Below the pieces are notes generated by a model that searched no databases, was not told the origin of the DNA, and worked only from the letters and a program-made list of their open reading frames with translations. Positions 8,719-17,497 of a stretch of 64,000 nucleotides of DNA are shown here, piece after piece (within the stretch, counting starts at the first letter, position 1; each line of letters starts with the position of its first letter). The translations under genes were made by a program, and so were the position numbers. Source of the DNA: Clostridia bacterium (GTDB lineage: Bacteria; Bacillota; Clostridia; UBA1381); assembly GCA_017935675.1 (NCBI GenBank), contig JAGBHE010000065.1, forward strand, positions 124,001 through 188,000, given 5' to 3'.

Positions 8719-9936
8719 ATGAAAAGAAATTTTAAGATTACAAGCATGGTTATGGCTGCGGCTATGGCTCTCACATGTCTTGCCGGCTGCGGCACATCAA
8801 ATCAGGGTTCAACGGGCTCAACTTCCGAAGGAACCTCCGCGCCGATTAAAATCGGCGGAATCGGTCCTATAACAGGAGGTGCTGCAATTTACGGACAGGC
8901 TGTTAAGAACGCTGCCGAAATGGCTGTTGAGGAAATCAACGCTAAGGGCGGTCTTCAGTTTGAGCTTAAATTTGAAGATGATGAAAATGACGCTGAGAAG
9001 TCTGTAAACGCTTATAATAACCTTAAGGATTGGGGAATGCAGATATCACTCGGTACTGTAACGACACAGCCGTGTATCGCTGTTTCAACAGAAATAAACG
9101 CTGACAGAATATTTGCTCTTACACCGTCTGCGTCTTCAACAGATGTTATCGGCGGACAGCCTGACAAAAACGGCAACGTAACAATTCAGCGTAAGGATAA
9201 TATGTTCCAGATGTGCTTCACAGACCCGAACCAGGGTGTGGCTTCCGCTCAGTATATCAAAACTCAGAACCTCGGTACAAAGATAGCTGTAATATACAAC
9301 AATTCAGACGCATATTCAACAGGTATCTATCAGAAGTTCCAGACAAAGGCTGATGAGCTTGGCCTTAATGTTGTCTGCGTAAAAACATTTACCGATGATT
9401 CGGCAAATGATTTCACGGCACAGCTTAATGAAATAAAGGCAGCGGGAGCTGACCTTGTATTCCTGCCGATATACTATACACCGGCTTCACTTATTCTTTC
9501 ACAGGCAAACAAGATGCAGTATGCACCTAAATTCTTCGGCGTTGACGGTATGGACGGAATACTGACACTCGACAACTTTGACACAGCTCTTGCCGAGGGC
9601 GTTATGCTTCTTACACCGTTTACGGCTGACGCAGAGGATGAGCTCACAAAGAACTTTGTTGCAAAATATAAGGAAAAGTATAATGAAACACCGAATCAGT
9701 TTGCAGCAGACGCATATGACTGTGTTTATGTAATCTATAACGCTTGTCTTAAGGAAGGAATTGACGCTTCAATGAGCGCTTCCGATATATGCGAAAAGCT
9801 TATAGCAGCATTTACTGCTGATGACTTTACCTTTGACGGACTTACGGGAACAGGCATGAAATGGTCTGAATCCGGAGAAGTATCAAAGGAGCCTAAGGGT
9901 ATGGTTATAAAGGACGGAGTATACGTTGGAATGTAA
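8719..9936 (+). CDS. livJ: Branched-chain amino acid ABC transporter, substrate-binding lipoprotein
   Basis: 405 residues. A lipoprotein signal peptide ends in LAGC with acylated Cys24, followed by a Gly/Ser/Thr linker and a LivJ/LivK-type periplasmic-binding fold (Peripla_BP_6; starts PIKIGGIGPITGGAAIYG). The exported protein would sit on the outer face of the membrane and deliver ligand to LivHM. The family binds leucine, isoleucine and valine, but related proteins bind other amino acids or amides, so the exact ligand is open. The ATG at 8719 is 9 bases after AAGAGG; another ATG at 8715 is out of frame. It is the first gene of livJHMGF and is separated from livH by a structured spacer. Confidence 0.9.
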   Translation: MKRNFKITSMVMAAAMALTCLAGCGTSNQGSTGSTSEGTSAPIKIGGIGPITGGAAIYGQAVKNAAEMAVEEINAKGGLQFELKFEDDENDAEKSVNAYNNLKDWGMQISLGTVTTQPCIAVSTEINADRIFALTPSASSTDVIGGQPDKNGNVTIQRKDNMFQMCFTDPNQGVASAQYIKTQNLGTKIAVIYNNSDAYSTGIYQKFQTKADELGLNVVCVKTFTDDSANDFTAQLNEIKAAGADLVFLPIYYTPASLILSQANKMQYAPKFFGVDGMDGILTLDNFDTALAEGVMLLTPFTADAEDELTKNFVAKYKEKYNETPNQFAADAYDCVYVIYNACLKEGIDASMSASDICEKLIAAFTADDFTFDGLTGTGMKWSESGEVSKEPKGMVIKDGVYVGM

Positions 9937-9969
9937 TTCCGCCTGAATTATCTGAAATAAAACGGCGAT

Positions 9970-10029
9970 GTCCCCGTGCAAAAAGCGGCTGCTGCCCGAT
10001 TTCTGGCAGAGGCCGCCTAAGGACGGGGC
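9970..10029 (+). ncRNA. Nested intercistronic hairpin between livJ-like gene and livH
   Basis: Outer stem CCCCGT (9972-9977) with ACGGGG (10023-10028); inside it GCGGC (9985-9989) with GCCGC (10012-10016) and CTGCC (9992-9996) with GGCAG (10005-10009). No long T-tract follows. Such structures between a binding-protein gene and permease genes often stabilise the upstream message or partly stop transcription; that role is inferred. Confidence 0.5.
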
Positions 10030-10093
10030 TTCTTTTGTCCGGGCATCCGGCGGCTCAGCTGCCGTAAAATTTATACTATAATGGGGTGTAAGC

Positions 10094-10975
10094 ATGACTT
10101 TTATTTCTAATCTTATAAACGGAATAAGTCTTGGCAGCGTTTACGCCATAATTGCTTTGGGATATACCATGGTTTACGGTATTGCAAAAATGCTGAATTT
10201 TGCCCATGGTGACGTTATTATGGTGGGAGCGTATATATCATTTTGTGCAACAACATATCTTAATCTGCCGCCTGTGGTCTCTGTTTTGCTTGCAATGGCA
10301 GTGTGTACGGTGCTCGGAGTTGTGATTGAGGGACTGGCGTACAAGCCTTTGAGAAAGGCGTCGTCTCTGGCGGTTCTTATAACGGCTATCGGCGTAAGCT
10401 ATTTTTTGCAGAACGTAGCATTGCTGATATGGGGAAGTGCGCCGAAAACCTTCAGTTCCATTGTACCGCTTGATTCTATTGCGCTTTTCGGCGGCAAGCT
10501 GATTATAACCGTTGAATCAATAGTAACGGTTGTCGCTTGTATTTTAATTATGATTTTACTCACATTGTTTACAAAAAAGACCCGAATGGGTAAAGGAATG
10601 CGTGCGGTGTCGGAGGATAAGGATGCGGCAGAGCTTATGGGAATCAATGTAAACGTTTCGATTTCCGTGACCTTTGCCATAGGCAGTGCTCTTGCTGCCA
10701 TAGCCGGTGTACTGCTTTGCTCGGCATATCCTGTTCTTGTCCCGACAACAGGCTCCATGCCCGGAATAAAGGCATTTACAGCTGCTGTTTTCGGCGGTAT
10801 AGGTTCTATTCCCGGCGCTATGGTAGGAGGTATACTTCTCGGAATTATTGAGATTTTCAGCAAGTCTTATATCTCAACCGCTCTGTCTGACGCTATTGTG
10901 TTTGCCGTTTTAATTGTGGTGCTTCTTGTGAAGCCTACGGGAATACTCGGTAAAAAGATAATGGAAAAGGTGTGA
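10094..10975 (+). CDS. livH: Branched-chain amino acid ABC permease LivH
   Basis: 293-residue integral membrane protein with about eight hydrophobic segments. It begins with NGISLGSVYAIIALGYTMVY and contains MLNFAHGDV, the hallmark of the LivH permease family, and a cytoplasmic coupling region around MRAVSEDKDAAELMGI that contacts the ATPases. With LivM it forms the transmembrane channel. The start is 158 bases after the binding protein and livM follows after 11 bases, so the genes are one operon. Confidence 0.93.
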   Translation: MTFISNLINGISLGSVYAIIALGYTMVYGIAKMLNFAHGDVIMVGAYISFCATTYLNLPPVVSVLLAMAVCTVLGVVIEGLAYKPLRKASSLAVLITAIGVSYFLQNVALLIWGSAPKTFSSIVPLDSIALFGGKLIITVESIVTVVACILIMILLTLFTKKTRMGKGMRAVSEDKDAAELMGINVNVSISVTFAIGSALAAIAGVLLCSAYPVLVPTTGSMPGIKAFTAAVFGGIGSIPGAMVGGILLGIIEIFSKSYISTALSDAIVFAVLIVVLLVKPTGILGKKIMEKV

Positions 10976-10986
10976 GGTGACGGAAT

Positions 10987-12054
10987 ATGAAAAAAACAAG
11001 AAAGCTTAATAAATTCACCTTAACAAATATTAAGGCATACGGAATAGTTATTCTTGCCTTCATAATTTTGTATCCTATGCAGTCTGCCGGGCTAATAAGC
11101 AATTCGATAAGCGGACAGCTTGTACCTATCTGTACTTATATCGTAATGGCGATTTCTCTTAATCTTACCGTTGGATTTCTCGGCGAGCTTAGCCTCGGGC
11201 ATGCAGGATTTATGAGCGTCGGCGCTTTTACGGGAGTTATTACGGCAATATGCCTGCAGAATGCGGTTCCCGCTCCTGCGCTCAGGCTTTTAATTGCGAT
11301 TATTGCCGGGGGAATTTTCGCCGGGATCGCAGGCCTTGTTATAGGAATACCCGTTCTGCGTCTCAGAGGTGATTATCTTGCGATTGTAACCCTTGCCTTC
11401 GGAGAAATTATAAAAAACATTATAAACTGTCTTTATGTAGGGGTTGACGCTTCAGGGCTTCACATAAGCATGACAAATGCGGATGCCCTCGGCATGGTAA
11501 ACGGACAGCTTATTTTAAATGGACCTCAGGGTGCGGTGGGAATAACAAAAATGGCATCACTTACTGCCGGTGTAATTCTCATTTTGTTTACGCTTTTCGT
11601 AGTTCTTAATTTTGTGAACAGCAAAACAGGCCGTGCCGTAACAGCGATCAGAGATAATAGAATTGCTGCGGAATCGGTCGGTATCGGAGTTACAAGATAT
11701 AAGCTTACGGCATTTATAATTTCTGCGGCTCTTGCCGGTATGGCAGGTGCGCTTTATGCAATGAATTTTTCAACCATTGCGGCAAAGAAGTTTGATTTCA
11801 ATACATCCATTCTTATTCTTGTATTTGTTGTTCTAGGCGGAATGGGCAATATTGTGGGTTCTATTATCGCTACTGCACTTTTGTATATGCTGCCGGAGCT
11901 TTTGCGCGGTGTTGCGGATTACAGAATGCTTGTATATGCAATAGTTCTTATTGCAGTTATGCTTGCAACTAACAGTGAAAAGGCAAAGCAGCTTTGGGAA
12001 AGAACATCCTTTAAGCTTAAAAATAATAAAGAAAAAGAACGGGGGGAAGGATAA
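10987..12054 (+). CDS. livM: Branched-chain amino acid ABC permease LivM
   Basis: 355-residue membrane protein with about nine hydrophobic segments. LSLGHAGFMSVGAF is the LivM counterpart of the LivH signature, and TAIRDNRIAAESVGI is the EAA-like coupling loop. It pairs with LivH to form the translocation path. The ribosome site AGGTGA precedes the ATG, and the stop codon directly abuts the ATG of livG. The short basic C-terminus (LKNNKEKERGEG) is typical of cytoplasmic tails. Confidence 0.93.
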   Translation: MKKTRKLNKFTLTNIKAYGIVILAFIILYPMQSAGLISNSISGQLVPICTYIVMAISLNLTVGFLGELSLGHAGFMSVGAFTGVITAICLQNAVPAPALRLLIAIIAGGIFAGIAGLVIGIPVLRLRGDYLAIVTLAFGEIIKNIINCLYVGVDASGLHISMTNADALGMVNGQLILNGPQGAVGITKMASLTAGVILILFTLFVVLNFVNSKTGRAVTAIRDNRIAAESVGIGVTRYKLTAFIISAALAGMAGALYAMNFSTIAAKKFDFNTSILILVFVVLGGMGNIVGSIIATALLYMLPELLRGVADYRMLVYAIVLIAVMLATNSEKAKQLWERTSFKLKNNKEKERGEG

Positions 12055-12903
12055 ATGGCAAAGATGGTACCTGTACCGAGCAATGCGATTATACCGGAAC
12101 GGGATATCGACAAGACCCCGATTCTTGAAACGCATCATCTCGGAATTGACTTCGGAGGATTAACGGCTGTTGATGAGTTTTCTCTGACGGTCGGAAGAAC
12201 TGAAATAGCCGGTCTTATCGGCCCGAACGGAGCCGGAAAAACAACTGTTTTTAATCTTCTTACGAACGTTTATCAGCCTACCCGCGGTGATATAATCCTT
12301 GACGGACGGACTACTGCGCGGAAAACTGCCGCTCAGGTCAGCAGAATGGGGATTGCAAGAACATTTCAGAATATACGATTGTTTTCTGAAATGTCGGTAA
12401 TTGATAATGTAAAGGTAGGACTTCATAATTCTATAAATCAATCTCTTGCCGCTTCCATTACGCATCTGTTCGGATATGGAAAATCAGAGAAAAAGTCAAG
12501 AGACGAGGCTTTGGAGCTTCTGGACTTCTTTAATATGGCAGATCTGGCCGAGCATCAGGCAGGCTCTCTGCCTTACGGCGAACAGCGCAGACTTGAAATC
12601 GCGCGTGCGCTTGCAACTCATCCCTGTATTATTCTTCTTGACGAACCGGCTGCCGGAATGAACCCTTCGGAAACAACTGAGCTTATGGAGAACATAAGAC
12701 GTATCAGAGATAATTTCCATATTGCCGTTATGCTGATTGAGCATGATATGAACCTTGTAATGAATATATGTGAGGGCATATGCGTTCTGGATCACGGTAA
12801 GGTGATCGCAAAGGGCTCTCCCGAGGAAATCAAGTCGAATCCGGCTGTTATTGAGGCGTATCTCGGCAGGAAAAAGGAGGCGGCAGAGGATGCTGAAGGT
12901 TGA
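12055..12903 (+). CDS. livG: Branched-chain amino acid ABC ATPase LivG
   Basis: 282 residues. Walker A GPNGAGKTT (about residue 57), Q-loop region ARTFQNIRLF, signature LPYGEQRRLEIARAL (LivG proteins use YGxQR in place of LSGGQ), Walker B IILLDEPAAGMNP and switch His in LIEHDMNLV. It is one of two ATPases that power LivHM on the cytoplasmic side. An extra N-terminal stretch of about 25 residues precedes the ATPase fold. The start is directly after the livM stop, with GGGGGAAGGA upstream. Confidence 0.93.
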   Translation: MAKMVPVPSNAIIPERDIDKTPILETHHLGIDFGGLTAVDEFSLTVGRTEIAGLIGPNGAGKTTVFNLLTNVYQPTRGDIILDGRTTARKTAAQVSRMGIARTFQNIRLFSEMSVIDNVKVGLHNSINQSLAASITHLFGYGKSEKKSRDEALELLDFFNMADLAEHQAGSLPYGEQRRLEIARALATHPCIILLDEPAAGMNPSETTELMENIRRIRDNFHIAVMLIEHDMNLVMNICEGICVLDHGKVIAKGSPEEIKSNPAVIEAYLGRKKEAAEDAEG

Positions 12904-13588
12904 TAATATTAATGTATATTACGGGCAGATTCATGCTCTTAAGGATGTGTCTCTTGAGGTAAAAAAAGGTGAGATAGTAGCGCTTATTGGTGCAAACGGA
13001 GCAGGAAAATCTACTACCCTGCGTACTATTTCCGGTCTTCTCCGTTCCAAAACCGGAAGCATAACCTTGTTTGATGAAAATGTATCTCATGTTGAAGCGT
13101 ATAAGCTTGTGGCTAAGGGACTGGCTCATGTTCCTGAAGGAAGACATGTTTTTCTTCAGATGACTGTTCTTGAAAATCTTGAAATGGGTGCATATACAAA
13201 CAGCGCAAATGTAAAGGCAGGAATAGAAGACGTATTTGAGCGCTTCCCGCGTCTTAAGCACCGTAAGGATCAGATTGCCGGAACCTTGTCGGGCGGTGAA
13301 CAGCAGATGCTTGCAATGGGACGCGCGCTTATGAGTAAACCGAAGCTTATGATGCTTGACGAGCCTTCAATGGGTCTTGCACCTATTCTTGTTCAGCAGA
13401 TTTTTGATATTATAAAAGAGCTTCATGAAGCAGGTACAACAATTTTGCTTGTTGAGCAGAACGCTGAAATGGCGCTTCATGTTGCGGACCGCGCATATGT
13501 GCTTGAATCGGGAAGAATAAAGCTTTCCGGCAGCGGAGCCGAGCTTGCCAAAAGTGATGAAATTAAAAAGGCATACCTCGGCGGTTAA
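12890..13588 (+). CDS. livF: Branched-chain amino acid ABC ATPase LivF
   Basis: 232 residues starting MLKVDNINVYYG. Walker A GANGAGKST, signature LSGGEQQMLAMGRAL, Walker B LMMLDEPSMGLAP, switch His absent in favour of LVEQNAEMAL, as is usual in LivF. I chose the ATG at 12890, inside the end of livG (14-base overlap), because GGAGG lies just upstream and family members start here; the longer frame from 12851 adds a basic tail that does not fit. It is the last gene of the operon and is followed by a strong terminator. Confidence 0.93.
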   Translation: MLKVDNINVYYGQIHALKDVSLEVKKGEIVALIGANGAGKSTTLRTISGLLRSKTGSITLFDENVSHVEAYKLVAKGLAHVPEGRHVFLQMTVLENLEMGAYTNSANVKAGIEDVFERFPRLKHRKDQIAGTLSGGEQQMLAMGRALMSKPKLMMLDEPSMGLAPILVQQIFDIIKELHEAGTTILLVEQNAEMALHVADRAYVLESGRIKLSGSGAELAKSDEIKKAYLGG

Positions 13589-13602
13589 AAAAAAATACAT
13601 CC

Positions 13603-13636
13603 AAAAAGAGTGCTGCGTTTTGCGGCACTCTTTTTG
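13603..13636. terminator. Convergent terminator between livF and fucI
   Basis: A 14-bp stem (13603-13616 with 13622-13635, one G-U pair) around a 5-base loop. The 5' arm begins AAAAA and the 3' arm ends TTTTT, so it can serve both livF (plus) and fucI (minus). Confidence 0.9.
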
Positions 13637-13654
13637 AGTTGTGTGACAGATACT

Positions 13655-15457
13655 TTATCTTATATTCTTGTACATCGGACCGTAAGCGGCACAGGCTCTG
13701 AAATCCTGACCCTCTTTGTCCATTCCGAAAGCGTTCCAGCTTGCAGGTCTGAAAATTTTCTCCTCAGGCACATTATGCATGCAAACAGGAATTCTGAGCA
13801 TTGAGCAGAGTGTGATTACATCAGCGCCGATATGGCCATAGCTTATTGCTCCGTGGTTTGCACCCCAGTTATTCATTACATCATATGCTGTTTTGAACGC
13901 ACCCTTGCCCGTAGTACGCGGAGCAAACCATGTGCAGGGCCATGTATAGTCTGTTCTCTTCCAGAGCTTGTCTGAAACCTCGTCCGGAAGATTAACAGTC
14001 CAGCCCTCCGCTATCTGCATAACCGGTCCGAGACCCTTGACGATGTTAAGACGCATCATTGTAGCGGGCATTTCGCTTCTTGTTAAAAATCTTGATGAGA
14101 ATCCGCCGCCGCGGAAGTATCCCTTGTCGGCAGCACACCATGTTGTTGCCTTAAGACAAGCGTCAACGTCCTTATCTGTCATTTCCCAGAACGGCTTGAT
14201 TACACCGTTGCCGTTTTCATCCTTAACCTCACCACAGGCGTCAAGACATGCAGCGCCTGAATTGATAAGATGGATAAATCCGCCTGACTCTTTTGCAATT
14301 CCTTCAATATCGTAGCCTGTTGCTTTTTTAACAGCCTCAGGGCTCCAGTATGTTCTTACATCGGCAAAAATCTGAGCTGTGTTTGTAAGGAGCTTTCCGA
14401 ACAGCATACATATTCCGTTCAAAGTATCATTTTCCGTTGCAAGCACGTAGGATTCTCTCGGTCCTTCCCAGTCGAAGGAGGAGTTAAGGAGTGATTCGGG
14501 GAAGTCGCAGTTAGGATAGAAGTCCGTCCATTGACGCTGACCCTGAAAACCGCCGACAATGGCATTATGTCCCACAGATTCCTCACGGCAGCCTTCGGGG
14601 AGCTTGTCATTTCCGTTATAGAGATCCTTGATAATGCACATCATTTTTACGACAAATTCCCAGGACTCTTCTTTCTTTTCATCTGACTCACGTACAAAAT
14701 CGGGGTTTTTATCCCAGCCCTCAGGACAATTTTTCTTAGTCCATGCAAGAGCTTTTTCAAACTCGTCATGGTCGTAAATACCCTCTGTCATTCTTCTGAT
14801 GATTTCAACCTCGTCAACTGATTCAACACGAAGTCCTAAGTACTCCTCCATAAATTCAGGATTGATTATTGAGCCGCCGATACCCATTGTTATTGAGCCG
14901 ATTTGCAGATATGACTTTCCGCGCATTGTTGCAACTGCAACAGCTGCCTTTGCAAATCTGATGATTTTTTCCTTAACATCCTCAGGTATCTCCTTGCAGT
15001 CGGCATCCTGCACATCATGCCCGTAAATTCCGAATGCGGGAAGACCCTTCTGTGCATGAGACGCAAGCACTGATGCAAGATAAACCGCGCCGGGGCGTTC
15101 TGTTCCGTTAAAGCCCCATACGCCTTTTATTGTCATGGGGTCCATGTCCATTGTTTCCGAGCCGTAGCACCAGCAGGGAGTAACTGTAAGGGTTATGCTT
15201 ACGCCTTCCTTTTTGAATTTTTCAGCACAAGCGGCAGCTTCTGCAACGCGGCCTATGGTTGTGTCCGCAATAACAACCTTTACAGGGTCGCCGTTTGAGT
15301 AGCGAAGCGTTGAAGAAATAAGCTCCGCAGCTGATTTTGCCATACCCATTGTCTGTTCCTCAAGTGATTCTCTTACCTTGAGCGGGCCGCGGCGTCCGTC
15401 AATTGTCGGTCTTATACCTATAACAGGGTAATCGCCGATAAGTCTGTTTTTTGCCAT
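13655..15457 (-). CDS. fucI: L-fucose isomerase
   Basis: 600 residues, close to the usual 590. It converts L-fucose to L-fuculose (also D-arabinose to D-ribulose) with Mn2+. Family blocks include [17 protein letters not shown] near the N-terminus, [47 protein letters not shown] (Mn ligand region) and a C-terminal [12 protein letters not shown] with the metal-binding His. I chose the ATG at 15457 ([14 protein letters not shown]) because GGAGGTAATAAAA stands directly before it; the frame can extend to 15508, but that stretch covers an operator-like palindrome. No fuculokinase or aldolase is adjacent, so the pathway must be completed elsewhere. A divergent AraC regulator probably controls it. 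Confidence 0.95.
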   Translation of the reverse strand: MAKNRLIGDYPVIGIRPTIDGRRGPLKVRESLEEQTMGMAKSAAELISSTLRYSNGDPVKVVIADTTIGRVAEAAACAEKFKKEGVSITLTVTPCWCYGSETMDMDPMTIKGVWGFNGTERPGAVYLASVLASHAQKGLPAFGIYGHDVQDADCKEIPEDVKEKIIRFAKAAVAVATMRGKSYLQIGSITMGIGGSIINPEFMEEYLGLRVESVDEVEIIRRMTEGIYDHDEFEKALAWTKKNCPEGWDKNPDFVRESDEKKEESWEFVVKMMCIIKDLYNGNDKLPEGCREESVGHNAIVGGFQGQRQWTDFYPNCDFPESLLNSSFDWEGPRESYVLATENDTLNGICMLFGKLLTNTAQIFADVRTYWSPEAVKKATGYDIEGIAKESGGFIHLINSGAACLDACGEVKDENGNGVIKPFWEMTDKDVDACLKATTWCAADKGYFRGGGFSSRFLTRSEMPATMMRLNIVKGLGPVMQIAEGWTVNLPDEVSDKLWKRTDYTWPCTWFAPRTTGKGAFKTAYDVMNNWGANHGAISYGHIGADVITLCSMLRIPVCMHNVPEEKIFRPASWNAFGMDKEGQDFRACAAYGPMYKNIR

Positions 15458-15491
15458 TTTTATTACCTCCGGTTTTAATTTTTTGTGAAGA

Positions 15492-15512
15492 GCTTTTGCA
15501 GACTGCAAAAGC
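15492..15512. promoter_or_regulatory. Perfect 21-bp palindrome in fucI leader
   Basis: GCTTTTGCAG-A-CTGCAAAAGC, perfect 10-bp arms with one central base, 35-55 bases upstream of the fucI start. It is a good operator candidate or leader hairpin. The dyad is more symmetrical than typical AraC half-sites, so another repressor (for example LacI/GntR type) is possible. Confidence 0.55.
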
Positions 15513-15559
15513 CTGCACGGTTTAAATTGTAAACTTTCTATTTCAATATAATTATATAC

Positions 15560-15589
15560 TTGAAATTGATATATTACTTGTGTTATAAT
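15560..15589 (+). promoter_or_regulatory. Promoter of AraC-type regulator gene
   Basis: TTGAAA (15560-15565), 18-base spacer, TATAAT (15584-15589); the gene starts about 50 bases downstream. The opposite strand has a possible TATAAT for fucI but no good -35, which fits activator dependence. Confidence 0.6.
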
Positions 15590-15639
15590 AGATAAAAGTA
15601 TAATAATATTCAGCTATTAATAATCCGGAGGAAAAAACT

Positions 15640-16479
15640 ATGGCGTATAATGAGCTTAAGCAGCGCGGAACATACGATTTCCCTATAGAGCTGTATGAAA
15701 TTGACAGCAATCATCCAAAATACGAGATGGCACATCACTGGCACAGCGAAATTGAAATTATAAGAATAATCAGCGGAAGTATTCACCTTCGTCTTAATAA
15801 CCGCGAAATAGAAGCATATGCCGGGGATGTGGTTTTCGTTAATTCGGAAACGGTTCACGGCGGTGTACCTGATAACTGCGTTTATGAATGTATTGTTTTC
15901 AATACGGATATGATATTTGCCGGTGACAGGCAATGCAGTGTATTTCTCGATGATTTGAACAACCACCTGCTTGCCGTGCTTGATCATTTTCACCGTGATA
16001 AAAGCGACTTTACCGATGCGGCAGACAGACTGTTTTCAGCCATGAAAAGCAAGGCATGCTCTTTTGAAATATTGTCGGCACTGTACGGGCTTTTTTCCGT
16101 TATTATAAGCTCGGGGTATTACAGACCGGTTTCGGGACTTTCAGAGGGCAATATAAAGAACAATATCAAGCTTAAGCGTGTGCTGACCTTTATAAGAGCA
16201 TCGTATGATTCTCAGATATCCCTTGAGCAGATGGCGGAGACCGCCGGAATGAGCCCGAAATATTTTTGCTATTTTTTTAAGGAGATGACGGGTAAAAGCC
16301 CGATTGAGTACCTTAATACATACAGAATCGAACGCGCCGCAAGAAGGCTTCTCAGCTCTGACAGCTCCGTTACGGAAATAGCTTATTCCTGCGGATTTAA
16401 CGATTTGAGCTATTTTATTAAAACCTTTAAGGCAGTAAAAGGTATTACTCCTAAGGCGTTTCGGAAAAAAGCCGAGTAA
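15640..16479 (+). CDS. AraC-family regulator, divergent from fucI
   Basis: 279 residues: an N-terminal cupin sensor (about 15-130; HWHSEIEIIRII and a VNSETVH strand) and a C-terminal pair of helix-turn-helix motifs (about 180-278) with SLEQMAETAGMSPKYFCYFF, then VTEIAYSCGFNDLSYFIKTF. The sensor usually binds a sugar. Its position next to and divergent from fucI makes it the likely activator of fucose metabolism, though the ligand is not shown. GGAGG precedes the ATG. Confidence 0.88.
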   Translation: MAYNELKQRGTYDFPIELYEIDSNHPKYEMAHHWHSEIEIIRIISGSIHLRLNNREIEAYAGDVVFVNSETVHGGVPDNCVYECIVFNTDMIFAGDRQCSVFLDDLNNHLLAVLDHFHRDKSDFTDAADRLFSAMKSKACSFEILSALYGLFSVIISSGYYRPVSGLSEGNIKNNIKLKRVLTFIRASYDSQISLEQMAETAGMSPKYFCYFFKEMTGKSPIEYLNTYRIERAARRLLSSDSSVTEIAYSCGFNDLSYFIKTFKAVKGITPKAFRKKAE

Positions 16480-16505
16480 TAAATCGCAGGAATTTCCAAA
16501 AAAAA

Positions 16506-16534
16506 TTGACATACGGGGAAAAATGTGATACAAT
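16506..16534 (+). promoter_or_regulatory. Promoter of ung
   Basis: TTGACA (16506-16511), 17-base spacer, TACAAT (16529-16534), followed by a leader of about 75 bases. The leader can form a stem (16549-16559 with 16587-16599), while GCCTGC in its loop (16569-16574) can pair with GCAGGC (16600-16605) next to the ribosome binding site. Confidence 0.75.
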
Positions 16535-16616
16535 ACAGGTAAAAGCATAATATTTCCGCTGCCGCTGTGCCTGCCTGCGGATACGGGCGGAGAAATATTG
16601 CAGGCGGAAGGATTGT

Positions 16617-17297
16617 ATGGGCATGGTAAACATCGGAAACGACTGGGATGAAATATTAAAGGGAGAATTTGAAAAGGATTATTATCTTAAGCTTCGATCT
16701 TTTTTAAAGTCTGAATATAAAAGCCATATAATTCATCCCGATATGTATGATATTTTTAACGCTTTAAAATTTACGCCTTATTCTGAGGTTAAGGCAGTCA
16801 TTCTCGGTCAGGACCCGTATCACGGTGAAAATCAGGCTCACGGTCTTGCTTTTTCTGTTCAGAAGGGTGTTGACATACCGCCGTCTTTGCTCAATATGTA
16901 TAAGGAGCTGAAAAGTGAGCTCGGCTGTTATATACCAAACAACGGCTATCTTGAAAAATGGGCTCGTCAGGGGGTATTGCTCCTTAATGCTTCGCTTACT
17001 GTCCGCGACGGCATGGCCAATTCACACAGGAATAAGGGCTGGGAAATATTCACTGATTTTGTTATAGAAAAGCTAAACGTCCGGCAGTCACCGATTATTT
17101 TTCTGCTTTGGGGGAATAATGCTAAGGAAAAAGAAAAGCTTATAACGAACAGTGCTCATTACATTCTTAAAACAGTGCATCCGAGTCCGCTTTCTGCAAG
17201 CAGAGGCTTTTTCGGCTGCGGTCATTTTGCAAAAACAAACGAAATACTTAAATCCCTTTCAAAGGAGCCTATAGACTGGCAAATTGAAAATATATGA
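16617..17297 (+). CDS. ung: Uracil-DNA glycosylase (family 1)
   Basis: 226 residues, the usual length. It removes uracil from DNA as the first step of base excision repair. GQDPYHG (about residues 62-68) carries the water-activating Asp, LLLNASLTV is the uracil-binding strand, and HPSPLSA (about 185-191) is the DNA-intercalation motif. Two starts are possible: ATG 16617 is only 4 bases from GGAAGGA, and ATG 16623 is 10 bases away; both give a complete enzyme. It lies directly upstream of polA, which acts later in the same repair pathway. A partial copy of the leader repeat begins within its stop codon. Confidence 0.95.
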   Translation: MGMVNIGNDWDEILKGEFEKDYYLKLRSFLKSEYKSHIIHPDMYDIFNALKFTPYSEVKAVILGQDPYHGENQAHGLAFSVQKGVDIPPSLLNMYKELKSELGCYIPNNGYLEKWARQGVLLLNASLTVRDGMANSHRNKGWEIFTDFVIEKLNVRQSPIIFLLWGNNAKEKEKLITNSAHYILKTVHPSPLSASRGFFGCGHFAKTNEILKSLSKEPIDWQIENI

Positions 17298-17349
17298 AAA
17301 TAAGCGGCGAATATTACACGTTTTTGGACTGCAAAGGAAGCATGGAGGA
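17294..17349 (+). repeat. Truncated copy of the leader repeat
   Basis: It starts ATGAAAATAAGCGGCG (17294-17309), like the start of the 148-bp unit, and ends at the CATGGAGGATTA boundary that also ends that unit. The interior is replaced by about 30 unrelated bases. It stands head-to-tail with the full copy. Confidence 0.6.
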
Positions 17350-17497
17350 TTAACGTGAAAAATAAGCGGCGCATCTTACCTCCTTTCGGGACTGGGAGTA
17401 TACACATACGCCGTCGTCCCTCAAGAAGGCAATCTGCTTGCTTCTTTTCCATGTTATGGATTTGAGCCGCCTAAAGGCGGCGTGGAGGATTAATGTG
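17350..17497 (+). repeat. 148-bp leader repeat, copy A (before polA)
   Basis: Collinear with 51144-51291 with 7 substitutions and no gaps (141 of 148 identical by hand count). It contains GGGAC/GTCCC (17388-17392, 17416-17420), AAGAAG/CTTCTT (17423-17428, 17441-17446) and a perfect hairpin GCCGCC-TAAA-GGCGGC (17466-17481), then GGAGGA (17484-17489) and the polA GTG start. CCTCC at 17379-17383 could pair with that Shine-Dalgarno sequence. It forms the whole ung-polA spacer. Confidence 0.85.

Noticed and set aside
10399..10863. 154-codon frame opposite livH
   Set aside because: Antisense shadow of a well-supported permease gene with no ribosome site or family match.
17438..17494. N-terminal extension of PolA into the repeat
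   Set aside because: The same residues appear before the HTH-ARH gene because the DNA repeat is shared; family alignment starts at VKKLLILD.
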